64,000 bases of DNA from positions 248,001 through 312,000 of the forward strand of contig DUNG01000023.1 in NCBI GenBank assembly GCA_012839475.1. Direction: 5' to 3'. The position numbers were made by a program, and so were the translations under genes. This DNA comes from Petrimonas sp. Lineage in GTDB: Bacteria > Bacteroidota > Bacteroidia > Bacteroidales > Dysgonomonadaceae. The notes under the pieces were generated by a model, which was given only the letters and a program-made list of their open reading frames with translations, had not been told where the DNA came from and ran no database searches. Positions 45,719 to 55,283 of this stretch are shown piece after piece. Each line of letters begins with the position of its first letter. Within the stretch, counting starts at the first letter, position 1.

Positions 45719-46393
45719 TTATGCTAACAGGTTGGAGTATCCGAAGTGCACGGCAATAGCCACTACGATGAATCCAAGGACGATAAGGGTTGAGACAAAG
45801 TAACCCAGCCTTTTCAGCCTTTTCATCCAAATATCGTTGTTCCACCCTACCGAGTGGAGTGCACTCCAGAAGCCGTGGTTCAAGTGGAACCAGAGGGCAA
45901 TGAACGCCACCACGTAGGCAATCAGTACCCACGTTTGAGAAAGTACATCCACCACCAGTTGGGCACCATCGTGACGTACCCCCTCCATGCCAAATAGATC
46001 CTTGAACTGCATCTGGTACCACATCTGGTACATGTGGACGATGAGGAACAGGGCAATGAACACCCCTAACACGAACATGTTCTTGGACGACCAGGCTACC
46101 GGCGTTTTGCTCTTGGATGCGTACCGGTCTCTGCCCCGTGCCTTCCAGTTTTGCAGCGTCAGGATGATAGCGTAAATGATGTGTACCCCAACTCCGAGTC
46201 CTATGATCAGTGTACCCACTATGGCCCACCAGTTTGCACCCAGTATCTCGTTGGCCAGGAAGTCATACGTCTCGTGGCTAAAAATCAGCACCACGTTCAT
46301 CGACATGTGGAACAGCAAGAACAGAATCAGGAATAGGCCGGAAATACTTTGAATTACTTTCCGTCCAATTGATGATTTGATTAACCAACTCAT
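45719..46393 (-). CDS. frdC: Succinate dehydrogenase/fumarate reductase cytochrome b subunit
   Basis: This 224-residue membrane subunit has five hydrophobic segments and histidines placed to bind two hemes, for example LFHMSMNVVLIFSHETYDF and FLIVHMYQMWYQMQF and ALWFHLNHGFWSAL. It anchors FrdA and FrdB and oxidises menaquinol. It is the first gene of frdCAB, the order used in Bacteroides and in Wolinella-type enzymes. Confidence 0.94.
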   Translation of the reverse strand: MSWLIKSSIGRKVIQSISGLFLILFLLFHMSMNVVLIFSHETYDFLANEILGANWWAIVGTLIIGLGVGVHIIYAIILTLQNWKARGRDRYASKSKTPVAWSSKNMFVLGVFIALFLIVHMYQMWYQMQFKDLFGMEGVRHDGAQLVVDVLSQTWVLIAYVVAFIALWFHLNHGFWSALHSVGWNNDIWMKRLKRLGYFVSTLIVLGFIVVAIAVHFGYSNLLA

Positions 46394-46492
46394 AAGTTCT
46401 TTTTTTAAATTTATAGTGAATGTATTGTTCTATTTTCTTCTTATTCGAGAACAAGTAAAGAGGAAAATCCCCCTTGGATCCTTTTGAGTGCC

Positions 46493-46521
46493 CAAAGATA
46501 TACCTTTTTATCAATTATCAA
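46493..46521 (-). promoter_or_regulatory. Promoter of frdCAB
   Basis: On the minus strand TTG (46519-46521) and TATCTTTG (46493-46500) are 18 bases apart. The leader before frdC would be about 95 bases. Confidence 0.6.
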
Positions 46522-46554
46522 CGAAAATATAGCAAAATATTATTTAGTGAAAGA

Positions 46555-46983
46555 TTAAGGGTAGTTGACTTTCCACTCCAGTCTCTGCAGATCTTTCAGG
46601 TTTAGGATGTACTCTTTCTTGTAGTTGTTCCTCGCTGTCAACCAGTCGGTATTTTTGTCTTCAAGGTATTCAGCATCGTACACGTAGATATAGAGGTAGC
46701 CGCCTGTCTGCTCCAGCGTCTGCTCCCAGCATTGCAGCGTGATACCGATCTTCACTTTTATGGTTTTACCTGGCCGTACTTTGAAGTCGGCCGCGTACTC
46801 CTCGTTGGTGGGGTCGAAGTTAAAGAACCCTTTCTTAAGCGTGCTGACGGCGTAGATGGGCTTGTCGCTGTTGTTCGTGAAGTAGATGGTATTGTGGCAG
46901 TCGTCAAATCCACCGTTGCAGTACGGTAGGGTGAGTATGACGAGCAGAAGCACTACAACAAGGTGGGTGCGTGCACATTTCAT
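46555..46983 (-). CDS. Uncharacterised exported protein, possible lipoprotein
   Basis: This 142-residue protein begins with a hydrophobic signal (LVVVLLLVILTLPYC); the cysteine at about residue 22 could be a lipobox, though the residues after it (NGGFDDC) are unusual. The body is mostly beta: NTIYFTNNSDKPIYAVST, then a lysine-rich GKTIKVKIGI strand, CWEQTLEQTGGYLYIYVYDA and a C-terminal WKVNYP. Three cysteines remain after cleavage, so a disulfide is possible. I do not recognise a family. It has its own promoter and lies between frdCAB and the SusCD locus. Confidence 0.65.
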   Translation of the reverse strand: MKCARTHLVVVLLLVILTLPYCNGGFDDCHNTIYFTNNSDKPIYAVSTLKKGFFNFDPTNEEYAADFKVRPGKTIKVKIGITLQCWEQTLEQTGGYLYIYVYDAEYLEDKNTDWLTARNNYKKEYILNLKDLQRLEWKVNYP

Positions 46984-47015
46984 TATCTTGTGGATTTTTA
47001 CGTTTTACTTCCTTG

Positions 47016-47046
47016 CAAAGGTACATGAAAAAACCACTCTTCACAA
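47016..47046 (-). promoter_or_regulatory. Promoter of the exported protein gene at 46555-46983
   Basis: On the minus strand TTG (47044-47046) and TACCTTTG (47016-47023) are exactly 20 bases apart. Confidence 0.65.
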
Positions 47047-47186
47047 GTGCGAGAGATAAAAATCGAAGAGAATGAAAGAGAGGTAAAATCAGAAATAGAT
47101 TGAAAATTCGAGCAAATATAGATGGCTGATAAAGGGGTGGGAAGCGTTAAAATCGTTTTATTTTTTTTTAAAACCTAAAAAAATGT

Positions 47187-47194
47187 TATGTTTG
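47187..47194 (+). promoter_or_regulatory. -7 element of the SusCD operon
   Basis: TATGTTTG matches TAnnTTTG and is preceded by a T- and A-rich stretch. A clear -33 TTG is missing, which would fit an activated promoter. Confidence 0.5.
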
Positions 47195-47356
47195 CGGAGT
47201 TGGTTAAATGCTTTAGTGTTAAAAAACGATTGCATACAGGCACACGTGACCGTGTTGCCGGATCGAATTCCATATCATGTGAGAGTGAAAGTGATTATAT
47301 GTAAGCGCGTTATTAAGCCAATAAGGGTGATGCGCATTTATTAAAAAAAGAGTTTT

Positions 47357-50300
47357 ATGGTCGAAAGGAAAAGTCGGAAACAGTGGAAGCTTGTTTTCCT
47401 GTTACTTGTGGGGATGATGCTATCCCCGCTTAATTCAGAAGCACGAGACCATCTCCTGGCTATAGGGGAGGTAGGCTCTGTGCAGCAGAGCCGAAGATCC
47501 GTTAGCGGGGTTGTGGTCGACGGTGACAACAACCCCCTCCCAGGTGTAACCGTGCAGGTTGTAACCCGTGAGGGTGGGGTGATCACCGATGCTGATGGAG
47601 CCTACTCGATTCAAGCCGCGACGGGCGAGGAACTTCGCTTCCAGTTTCTCGGCATGAAGACCGTGATCGTGGAGGTTGGCGCTGGTTCCATCTACAACGT
47701 GCAGTTGGTAGAGGACGTGGAGATGTTGGACGAGGTGACCGTTACCGCGTTTGCCACCCAAAGGCGCGAGAGCGTGGTCTCCTCCATCGAAACGATCAAC
47801 CCGAGGGAGCTTAAGGTTCCTTCATCCAATCTGACTACCGCGTTGGCTGGTCGTTTGGCTGGTGTAATCTCTTACCAACGGAGTGGTGAACCGGGTGCCG
47901 ATAACGCCCAGTTCTTCGTGCGGGGTGTGACCACCTTTGGTTATGCTAGCAGCCCGCTGATCTTGCTCGATGGGTTTGAGGTGGACGCCAATGACTTGGC
48001 GCGTGTTGATCCCGATAACATCGCCTCTTTCTCCGTGTTGAAAGATGCCACCTCGGCCGCGCTCTACGGTTCTAAGGGTGCGAACGGGGTCATCATGGTG
48101 ACCACCAAAAAGGGGCAAGCGGGTTCACCCAAGATCTCGTTCAGGGCAGAGGCCCGTGTCTCTGCTCCCACCAAGATTCAAGAGACGGTGGACGGGGTGA
48201 CCTACATGAACTTGTACAACCAGGCACAGTTCAACGATAACCCTTTGCTGGAGCCTTACTACAGTGCTCAGAAGATTCAGAACACCATTGACGGCCTTAA
48301 CGAGTACGCGTTCCCGAACATCGACTGGTACAGGGAGATGTTCAAGTCGAAAGCGATTAACCAGTACTATAACTTCAACGTCTCCGGTGGGGGGTCGGTA
48401 GTGCGGTATTACATGGCGGTGGCCTACAACAAGGAGGAAGGGATCCTTCGGGATAACCGGTTGAACAACTTCAAGAACAACATCAATATCGACCGGTTTA
48501 ACCTGTTAACGAATATCACGATGGATTTAACCCCCACCACCCGGTTCGATATCAATATGAACTCCATCTTCGAGAACTACACCGGCCCGGTAGACAATAC
48601 CACCGACATATTCAGGAGCGTGATGAACTCCAACCCGGTAGAGTTCCCCAAGTTTTTCTTACCTGACGAGGAGCATGCGTACGTGAAGCACACCCTCTTC
48701 GGGTCGAACGAGACCGGCTCCATGCTCAACCCCTTTGGTGAGATGGTGCGGGGCTACAAAGATGGCTCCAACGGGCGAATTACCTCCCAGTTCTCGTTAG
48801 ACCAGAACCTTGATGCCTTAACCAAAGGGTTGATGGCGCGGGCTAAGGTGTCAATCAAGAGCGATTCGTTCCATGAGAGTCGCCGTTCCTATACCCCTTA
48901 TTTTTACCATATAAAGAGTTATGATGAGTTCTCGGATACCTATGTGTTGCAAGAGGTACGTCGGGGGACCGATGCTTTGGGCGACCCGGACCAAAGGCGC
49001 GATGGGCAGTTCCGGATCTACCTCGAGGGAGGGTTGACCTACGCGCGTACCTTCAACGACCTGCACGATGTGAGCGGGCTATTGATCTACACGCAAGAGG
49101 AGATAAAGAACACCAGTGGTAATCCCGGTAGGATCCAGCAGACGCTCCCGCAGCGCTTACAAGGGATGAGGGCACGGGTCAACTACGGGTTCGACAACCG
49201 CTACCTGGTCGAGATGAGCTTGACCTACACCGGCTCGGAGAAGTTTGCACGGGACCACCGATGGGGTGTCTTCCCCGCGATGGGCATGGGTTACATGCTT
49301 TCAAACGAAGCCTACTGGGATAGGCTTAAAGATATCATTCCTCAGTTTAAGTTGAAGTACTCGCTAGGGCAGGTGGGGAACGACCAGATTGCCGGTCCAC
49401 AAGATAGGTTCTTCTTCCTATCAGACATAGACCCGGGTTCGTGGGGCTATTCCTGGGGTAAGAACTTCTATTCCAACTATGGCGGATTCAACATTAACCG
49501 GTACGCGAACCCCCATATCACCTGGGAAATCGCCGTTAAGCAGAACATCGGCTTCGAACTGGACCTCTTCAAGAACCGGGCGATCAAGCTAATCCTCGAG
49601 TACTTTACGGAGAACCGTAAACAGATTTACCAGGCGAGAGCCAACTTGCCCGAGACCATGGGGCTGACCAGCAACGTGTATGGTAACGTGGGAGAGGTGA
49701 AGAGCGGTGGATGGGACGGCTCCCTTGACCTGAACCACTCGTTTAACGACGACGCGTGGATTAGCGGGCGTTTCAACTTCACCTTTGCCCAGAACGAGGT
49801 CATCGAGAATGAAGAGCCCGAATACCGCTGGTCTTACCTCAGCAACATCGGGTGGCCCATTAACACCTGGAAGGGATACATTGCCGAGCGCCTTTTCATT
49901 GACGATGCTGATGTGGCCAACTCGCCTCTGCAGGAGTTGGGGGGCAAGGTGCAAGCTGGAGATATCAAGTATAAGGATATAAACGGTGATGGGCGGGTCA
50001 ACTCGAATGACCAGGTACACATCGGCTACCCAATCGTGCCGGAGGTGACTTACGGGTTTGGGCTTTCGGCCGGTTACAAGAACTTCGATCTCTCTTTCTT
50101 CATGCAGGGACAAGATAGGGTGTCGTTCTTTATCAACCCCAACAACATTGCCCCCTTCGCCAACCAGCGGAACGCGATGAAATATATCGCCGACGACCAC
50201 TGGAACCCGAACAACCCGGTGGCCAAGGCGTTTTGGCCTCGCCTCTCCGCTTCGTTTAACGAGAACAACAATGTCTCTAACTCGACGTGGTGGTTAAGGA

Positions 50301-50518
50301 ATGGTCGTTTTTTGAGGATGAAGACCATGGAGGTTGGTTACACTTTCCCGAAAAGCTTGTTTGCAAGTACCGGAATCAATTCAGTGAGGTTCTATCTTTC
50401 CGGTCAAAACCTTTTCAACATCACCTCTTTCAAGTTGTGGGATCCGGAGATGGGTGGTGAAGGCTTTAACTATCCCCTTCAAAGGGTGTACAGTGCCGGG
50501 TTAAACGTGTCATTCTAA
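47357..50518 (+). CDS. SusC/RagA-type TonB-linked outer-membrane transporter
   Basis: This 1053-residue protein imports polymers or peptides across the outer membrane with the SusD partner. After the signal peptide comes a carboxypeptidase-like regulatory domain (GVVVDGDNNPLPGVTVQVV), then the plug with the ALAGRLAGVISYQRSGEPG and GANGVIMVTTKKG motifs, and a 22-strand barrel ending in AGLNVSF. No extra N-terminal sigma-signalling domain is seen, so anti-sigma control is unlikely. The next gene starts 28 bases later. Confidence 0.95.
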   Translation: MVERKSRKQWKLVFLLLVGMMLSPLNSEARDHLLAIGEVGSVQQSRRSVSGVVVDGDNNPLPGVTVQVVTREGGVITDADGAYSIQAATGEELRFQFLGMKTVIVEVGAGSIYNVQLVEDVEMLDEVTVTAFATQRRESVVSSIETINPRELKVPSSNLTTALAGRLAGVISYQRSGEPGADNAQFFVRGVTTFGYASSPLILLDGFEVDANDLARVDPDNIASFSVLKDATSAALYGSKGANGVIMVTTKKGQAGSPKISFRAEARVSAPTKIQETVDGVTYMNLYNQAQFNDNPLLEPYYSAQKIQNTIDGLNEYAFPNIDWYREMFKSKAINQYYNFNVSGGGSVVRYYMAVAYNKEEGILRDNRLNNFKNNINIDRFNLLTNITMDLTPTTRFDINMNSIFENYTGPVDNTTDIFRSVMNSNPVEFPKFFLPDEEHAYVKHTLFGSNETGSMLNPFGEMVRGYKDGSNGRITSQFSLDQNLDALTKGLMARAKVSIKSDSFHESRRSYTPYFYHIKSYDEFSDTYVLQEVRRGTDALGDPDQRRDGQFRIYLEGGLTYARTFNDLHDVSGLLIYTQEEIKNTSGNPGRIQQTLPQRLQGMRARVNYGFDNRYLVEMSLTYTGSEKFARDHRWGVFPAMGMGYMLSNEAYWDRLKDIIPQFKLKYSLGQVGNDQIAGPQDRFFFLSDIDPGSWGYSWGKNFYSNYGGFNINRYANPHITWEIAVKQNIGFELDLFKNRAIKLILEYFTENRKQIYQARANLPETMGLTSNVYGNVGEVKSGGWDGSLDLNHSFNDDAWISGRFNFTFAQNEVIENEEPEYRWSYLSNIGWPINTWKGYIAERLFIDDADVANSPLQELGGKVQAGDIKYKDINGDGRVNSNDQVHIGYPIVPEVTYGFGLSAGYKNFDLSFFMQGQDRVSFFINPNNIAPFANQRNAMKYIADDHWNPNNPVAKAFWPRLSASFNENNNVSNSTWWLRNGRFLRMKTMEVGYTFPKSLFASTGINSVRFYLSGQNLFNITSFKLWDPEMGGEGFNYPLQRVYSAGLNVSF

Positions 50519-50546
50519 CGCTGATCAATTATAAAAAAGAACCATT

Positions 50547-52487
50547 ATGAAATATAAGATAGTTACCATTTGTTTAATAACCCTCTCGATACTCTTTACA
50601 AGTTGCAATTTCTTGGACATAGTGCCGGATAACACGGTAGAGGTGGGGAGTCTCTTTGAGAACAGGGATAAGGCACTGAATGCGCTGTCCACCTGTTACC
50701 GTTACATGCCCAATTATGAGAAGCTTCATCAATCGATGTCGCTGGCGGGCGACGAGTGGGTGGGTCGCCTTGATGCTGGGTACGCTGGCGACCGGGGTAT
50801 TAACCGCGGTATCAAGTTGATGCGGGGTTGGAATAACTCCAACGACCCCATTCTCAACTACTGGGCAGGAGGTGGTGGTGCGGAGAGCCTCTACGAAGGT
50901 ATCCGCGTCTGCAACATCTTCTTCCAAAACATCGAGAATGTGCCCGACCTCACCCCCTTGGAGAGGGAGGACTGGATTGCCCAAGTGAAGGTGCTCAAGG
51001 CGTTCTATCACTACTACCTGATTCGGCTTTACGGCCCCATCGTGATCGTTGATAAGAACCTGGAGCCCTACTCGTCGGTAGAAGAGGTAAGGCAGGAGAG
51101 GCAGACGGTGGACTCCTGCTTCAATTACGTCTTGGGCCTTATTGATGAGGTGATCGAGGAGGGAGACTTGGCTGTCGAGAGAGGTGCATCGTTCATGGGG
51201 CAGGTAGATCTTCAGATTGCCAAAGCCATCAAGGCCGAGGTGCTGCTAACCCGGGCGAGTCCGCTCTTTAACGGCAACATCGAGTTTTACAGTAACTTCA
51301 AGGGAAAAAACGGTGAGCTCTTGTTCCCGATAAATTACGATAAAGAAAAATGGAAAGACGCACTGGATGCTATTGAAGAGGCTATCGCGGAGGCGGAACG
51401 TAACGGCAAAAAGTTGTACGTGTACGACAAGCAACCCCGCTTCTGGGATGTGGATAACTTCGAGAAGTCGGAGATCATTCAGTACGCCTATAACAACCGC
51501 TTCTCTATTGTTGAGTCGTGGAACGATGAGGTGATCTGGGGTTATTCGGGCCTCGACTTTACCGGACAAGGCGGCTTTGCGCATGCGACCAACATGCGCT
51601 CGGTGGCCGACCCCACCACGCCTGAATACGCTTGGCAGTGGCTTGGTGCTGACTTCCGGATGGTGGAACGTTACTACTCCAAGAACGGTGTTCCCATCAG
51701 TGAGGATATCACCTACGATTACGAAAACAGGTATGAGCTGGCTACCATACCCGATGACAACTATCACAAAGGGTATATGCAGCCGGGTGAGCGGACCGTG
51801 AAGTTGCACCTGGATAGGGAACCCCGCTTTTACGCGTGGCTTGCGGTGGACCGCTGCGTCTGGAGGACCCACGACGTGGCCAACGACGTGAAAATGAGGT
51901 ATAACGAGTTCCCGGGCGGTAGGGGGGCACACCACAACACCGACTTCTATTGGACTGGCGTGGGTGTTAAGAAGCTGGTCCACCCGGAATCGGGTACGGG
52001 CCACTGGGCGCGCGTGGTGAAATTTCCTTATCCCATCATCCGGTTGGCCGATCTTTACCTGATGTATGCCGAGGCGTACAACGAGTATAATGGACCGGGT
52101 CAACCTGCGTACGATGCACTCAATAAGGTGCGCAGCCGAGCCGGTTTGAAGAATGTTGAAGTGGTGTGGAGTGACGCGGAAGTGGTGAGAAACATGGGTA
52201 AGCACCTCACCCAAGAGGGGCTGCGCGAAATCATCCGCACCGAGCGTTCTATTGAGTTAAGTTTTGAAGGGAAACGTTTCTTTGACGTTACCCGGTGGAA
52301 GGAGGGGAGTCGATTCTTTACCCTACCCGCTAGGGGGTGGAACACAACCGGTGTTGACCCGGAACAGTTCTATAACCTGATGACCTTGCAACAGCGCTCA
52401 TGGCAGACACCCCGTGACTACCTGATGCCCATCCCGCTGTGGGACCTGAACCGGAACCCCAACCTGGTGCAAAACCCCGGATGGTAA
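50547..52487 (+). CDS. SusD/RagB-type nutrient-binding lipoprotein
   Basis: This 646-residue surface lipoprotein caps the SusC barrel and binds its ligand. The lipobox is LFTSC with the cysteine at about residue 20. The TPR-like N-terminal half includes DKALNALSTCYRYMP and AFYHYYLIRLYGPIVIV. The C-terminal SusD domain has YPIIRLADLYLMYAEAYNEY and the RTERSIELSFEGKRFFDVTRW motif. It is followed by two accessory lipoproteins. Confidence 0.95.
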   Translation: MKYKIVTICLITLSILFTSCNFLDIVPDNTVEVGSLFENRDKALNALSTCYRYMPNYEKLHQSMSLAGDEWVGRLDAGYAGDRGINRGIKLMRGWNNSNDPILNYWAGGGGAESLYEGIRVCNIFFQNIENVPDLTPLEREDWIAQVKVLKAFYHYYLIRLYGPIVIVDKNLEPYSSVEEVRQERQTVDSCFNYVLGLIDEVIEEGDLAVERGASFMGQVDLQIAKAIKAEVLLTRASPLFNGNIEFYSNFKGKNGELLFPINYDKEKWKDALDAIEEAIAEAERNGKKLYVYDKQPRFWDVDNFEKSEIIQYAYNNRFSIVESWNDEVIWGYSGLDFTGQGGFAHATNMRSVADPTTPEYAWQWLGADFRMVERYYSKNGVPISEDITYDYENRYELATIPDDNYHKGYMQPGERTVKLHLDREPRFYAWLAVDRCVWRTHDVANDVKMRYNEFPGGRGAHHNTDFYWTGVGVKKLVHPESGTGHWARVVKFPYPIIRLADLYLMYAEAYNEYNGPGQPAYDALNKVRSRAGLKNVEVVWSDAEVVRNMGKHLTQEGLREIIRTERSIELSFEGKRFFDVTRWKEGSRFFTLPARGWNTTGVDPEQFYNLMTLQQRSWQTPRDYLMPIPLWDLNRNPNLVQNPGW

Positions 52488-52524
52488 AAAGAAAATAACG
52501 ATCAAAATCAATAAACTGAATCAC

Positions 52525-53862
52525 ATGAAATATAGTAGATATATCGCGATTGTTTTCTTGCTGGCGCTGCTTCCGTTTATGAATAGCTGTAAAGATGAAA
52601 CCGCCAGCCTGGACACCACTCCCCCCAAGCCAATCACGAACGTTGAGTTTACCGCGTTGAATGGGGGTGGGTATTTTACCTACACGATCCCTGAAGATGA
52701 GGATTTCCTCTACGTGCGCGGGGAGTACATGATTGATAACGGGAGTGTTATTTCAAAGACGAGCAGCGTTTACGCTGATACCCTTTTCATCGAGGGGTTG
52801 GGTCAAGTGAAGGAGTACGAGGTCAAGCTCTACTCGGTAGATAGGGACAACAACCATTCCCAGCCGGTTATTCAACGTATTACCCCCTTGTCGCCGGTTA
52901 CGGTGGCCATTTTAGAGACCGTACAGGTACAGCCTGGTTTTTCATCCATCGTGTTGGACTGGGAGAATGAACGCCGTTTGACCGTCCAGATTTTCGTCAG
53001 GATTACGGTGGGTGACCGAACGGTCAACCAGATCTACTCGTCCAATCTTCTTAAGGATCGGTTCATCATACCCAACTTGAAGGGGGTGCCGCACAAGGTG
53101 GCTGTACACGTACGCGACTCTTATGGTAACGAGACGGATGAGTTGGAAATTGGCGAGGTTACGCCACTGATTGACGCACCCATTTCAAAGCGCTCGTGGA
53201 GTTTCCTTCGCGACCAACTGCTGTTTGGCGACAAGTGGGATTATGACAGCGATCCCAACCCGTTTGAGCAGGTTCCTTACCCAGAGTACCAGCGGTTGCA
53301 CCAGCCCGATAGCTTTAAGAACGCTCCTATGTCGTTCGTAGAGGGTCGCATCGAGAAGTTCTGGGATAACGAGTATGACTACGAACCGGTGCAGAACCTT
53401 AACTACTTCAATACTGGGCAAGTGGGCTATCCCTTCTCTTACTACATTGATATGGGGCGCGAGATAGTGGCTAGCCGGTTTAAAATTTGGCAGCGCGAAG
53501 CGTGGGGTATGCTCTACACGGGCGAGAACGTGGAGATATTTGAACTTTGGATAAGCAACGACCCCGATCCCACCGATGGTGTTTTAGATGATTGGGAGTT
53601 CGTGGGACAGTACCGTATCAGGCTGCCATCATCCTACACCGAGGCGAGGAACGAGGTACGGGGTGGACATGAGTTTATGCTCTACCCCGAGAACCCGCGC
53701 TTTACCAGGCCGTTTAGATACTTGAGGTTCAAGGCCATTAAGCAGTTCGGTAACGGTAACTCCGGCTGTATGTCGGAAATCACCTTGTACGGCACGGAGG
53801 GAGACGGCTCTATCGTCGAGGACGAGAGCGTGTTGACGGGTGCGATCCCCGGGTGGGATTAG
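52525..53862 (+). CDS. DUF4959/DUF5126/DUF5000 domain lipoprotein
   Basis: This 445-residue protein has a lipobox at LPFMNSC (cysteine about residue 22). The N-terminal part (residues about 25-130) matches DUF4959, a fibronectin-like domain starting at PPKPITNVEFTALNGGG. A second sandwich with VVLDWENERRLTVQIFV-type sequence (here SIVLDWENERRL) fits DUF5126. The C-terminal part, with NYFNTGQVGYPFSYYIDMGR, fits DUF5000, a discoidin-like domain. Such proteins are typical third genes of SusCD loci and are thought to bind the ligand at the cell surface. Confidence 0.82.
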   Translation: MKYSRYIAIVFLLALLPFMNSCKDETASLDTTPPKPITNVEFTALNGGGYFTYTIPEDEDFLYVRGEYMIDNGSVISKTSSVYADTLFIEGLGQVKEYEVKLYSVDRDNNHSQPVIQRITPLSPVTVAILETVQVQPGFSSIVLDWENERRLTVQIFVRITVGDRTVNQIYSSNLLKDRFIIPNLKGVPHKVAVHVRDSYGNETDELEIGEVTPLIDAPISKRSWSFLRDQLLFGDKWDYDSDPNPFEQVPYPEYQRLHQPDSFKNAPMSFVEGRIEKFWDNEYDYEPVQNLNYFNTGQVGYPFSYYIDMGREIVASRFKIWQREAWGMLYTGENVEIFELWISNDPDPTDGVLDDWEFVGQYRIRLPSSYTEARNEVRGGHEFMLYPENPRFTRPFRYLRFKAIKQFGNGNSGCMSEITLYGTEGDGSIVEDESVLTGAIPGWD

Positions 53863-53887
53863 GTTTAACGAGTAAATAATAGTCATT

Positions 53888-55081
53888 ATGAAAATACGAT
53901 ATATACTTACCATCACGTTGGCGTCCCTCCTGGGTTTTTATGCCTGTGAAAGCATGGACGATAATTATAAGCAGTACCTTGGAGAGTACAACTACTCCGG
54001 GAAGATCGATAGCCTAAGGGTCTACCCCGGCTACGAGCGGGTGGTTCTCGCGTGGGATAACCCGAAGGATCAGAAATCAATCGCTATACGTATCCTTTAC
54101 GGTCCCGATAGCACCGAGGTTATCTATAACGAAATGGTGGACTCCGTCTCCATTGATGGATTGGAGGCAGGTACTGGTTACGAGTTTATCGTCTACACCA
54201 TGGACAAGCATGGGAACCTCTCCGTGCCCACCTCGGTAACTGCCTTCCCTATCTCCAGTAGCTTCGTGGATGCGCTCACGCCCCCTTCGCTCGTGATCGA
54301 GGTGAAGGATAATGAACAGGTCATCTCGCTGTTGGGCCTCTCGAACGTGATGATGCGCTTCTCGGGGAAGATTAAATACAAGGTGGAAGCCCCTGGTGGG
54401 TACACGTTTAACGGTTCGCTCGACCTATCTCACATGCTGAAAGTGACCAATCCCACCACTGGTGTTACTGAGTTCATCACCCTTCCGGAGGCTTCCCTAC
54501 CGGTTGCCGCCCTTGGGTTGGGGGTAGATTTCTTCCCCCCGGGGTCGTACAAGTTCTCTTATAGCGTGTCGGTTTGGCCCATTCAGGGGAACCAGGCCTC
54601 GATTGACGAGGTTTGGCTGGATCGAGAAACAACTGTTGAAGTACAGCCTATTATCATTAACGTGACCTCGCTGGGGGGTACCGTGTCAGATCAGCATAAT
54701 ACCACCGGTGGGGAAGGGATCTTGAAGCTGGTAGACGGGGATATTAACAGTAAGTACCTCTGCTGGAGCAATACCACATGGATGATGTTTAAAACGAACG
54801 AGCCCGCCATCGTGACCCGCTACTCGATGACCTCTGCTAATGATGCCTCTGGTAGAGATCCAAAGGATTGGGTTCTCGAGGCATCGAATGATGGCTCAAG
54901 CTGGGTGACGCTGGATGAACGGTCGAATATCACCTTCCCGATGCGATTCCAGACGCAAACCTTCGAAATAGCTGGTAATAGTACGCTTTACCAGTATTAC
55001 AGGTTGCGGGTTACCAGGAATAACGGGGCATCAATATTCCAGCTTGCGGAGTGGACTCTGTTTGGACCTAAGCTGAAGTAA
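53888..55081 (+). CDS. DUF4998 domain lipoprotein with discoidin-like C-terminus
   Basis: This 397-residue protein has a lipobox at LLGFYAC. Residues about 35-230 match DUF4998, starting with GKIDSLRVYPGYERVVLAWD and followed by SISIDGL-type strands. Residues about 275-395 form a discoidin-like (F5/8 type C) domain: LKLVDGDINSKYLCW, RYSMTSANDASGRDPKDWVL, EASNDGSSWVTLDE and the closing QLAEWTLFG. The same kind of domain occurs twice in the protease encoded downstream. Confidence 0.82.
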   Translation: MKIRYILTITLASLLGFYACESMDDNYKQYLGEYNYSGKIDSLRVYPGYERVVLAWDNPKDQKSIAIRILYGPDSTEVIYNEMVDSVSIDGLEAGTGYEFIVYTMDKHGNLSVPTSVTAFPISSSFVDALTPPSLVIEVKDNEQVISLLGLSNVMMRFSGKIKYKVEAPGGYTFNGSLDLSHMLKVTNPTTGVTEFITLPEASLPVAALGLGVDFFPPGSYKFSYSVSVWPIQGNQASIDEVWLDRETTVEVQPIIINVTSLGGTVSDQHNTTGGEGILKLVDGDINSKYLCWSNTTWMMFKTNEPAIVTRYSMTSANDASGRDPKDWVLEASNDGSSWVTLDERSNITFPMRFQTQTFEIAGNSTLYQYYRLRVTRNNGASIFQLAEWTLFGPKLK

Positions 55082-55110
55082 GGTGATTACAATTAGCAAT
55101 TTTCTTAGGA

Positions 55111-55235
55111 GCGAGAGCAGAGCTGAGCTTGCTCAAGCTTTGCCGAGTGACGACAGAAAAGGCGCGTCTGCGAATTTCAAGGGCGAGAGCAGAGCTGAGC
55201 TTGCTCAAGCTTTGCCGAGTGACGACAGAAAAGGC
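55111..55235 (+). repeat. Two identical 53-bp direct repeats with internal hairpin
   Basis: The units at 55111-55163 and 55183-55235 are identical over 53 bases and start 72 bases apart. Each contains the perfect inverted repeat AGCTTG-CT-CAAGCT (first copy 55126-55139). The spacer and the flank share short blocks (CTGCGAA, TTCAAG), so the real unit is probably about 72 bases. The repeat fills most of the gap between the DUF4998 gene and the calpain-like gene. It looks like a dispersed REP-like element. Confidence 0.88.
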
Positions 55236-55283
55236 TGCGAAGCAGAACGTTCAAGTGAAAATGTGCAATGAATTGGTAAGCGA

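Larger units (their letters stand above)
46984..47356. other. Intergenic region before susC
   Basis: This 373-base gap between two divergent genes holds one promoter on each strand (47016-47046 minus; 47187-47194 plus) and a susC leader of about 160 bases. No sigma or anti-sigma gene is present here, and I see no further gene. Confidence 0.7.

Noticed and set aside
55111-55235. CRISPR array or insertion-sequence ends
   Set aside because: There are only two copies, in direct orientation, 19 bases apart, with no transposase gene between or beside them.
55083-55271. Open frame of 62 codons over the 53-bp repeats
   Set aside because: The frame exists only because the repeat has no stop in it. 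It has no start context and no similarity apart from the repeat itself.
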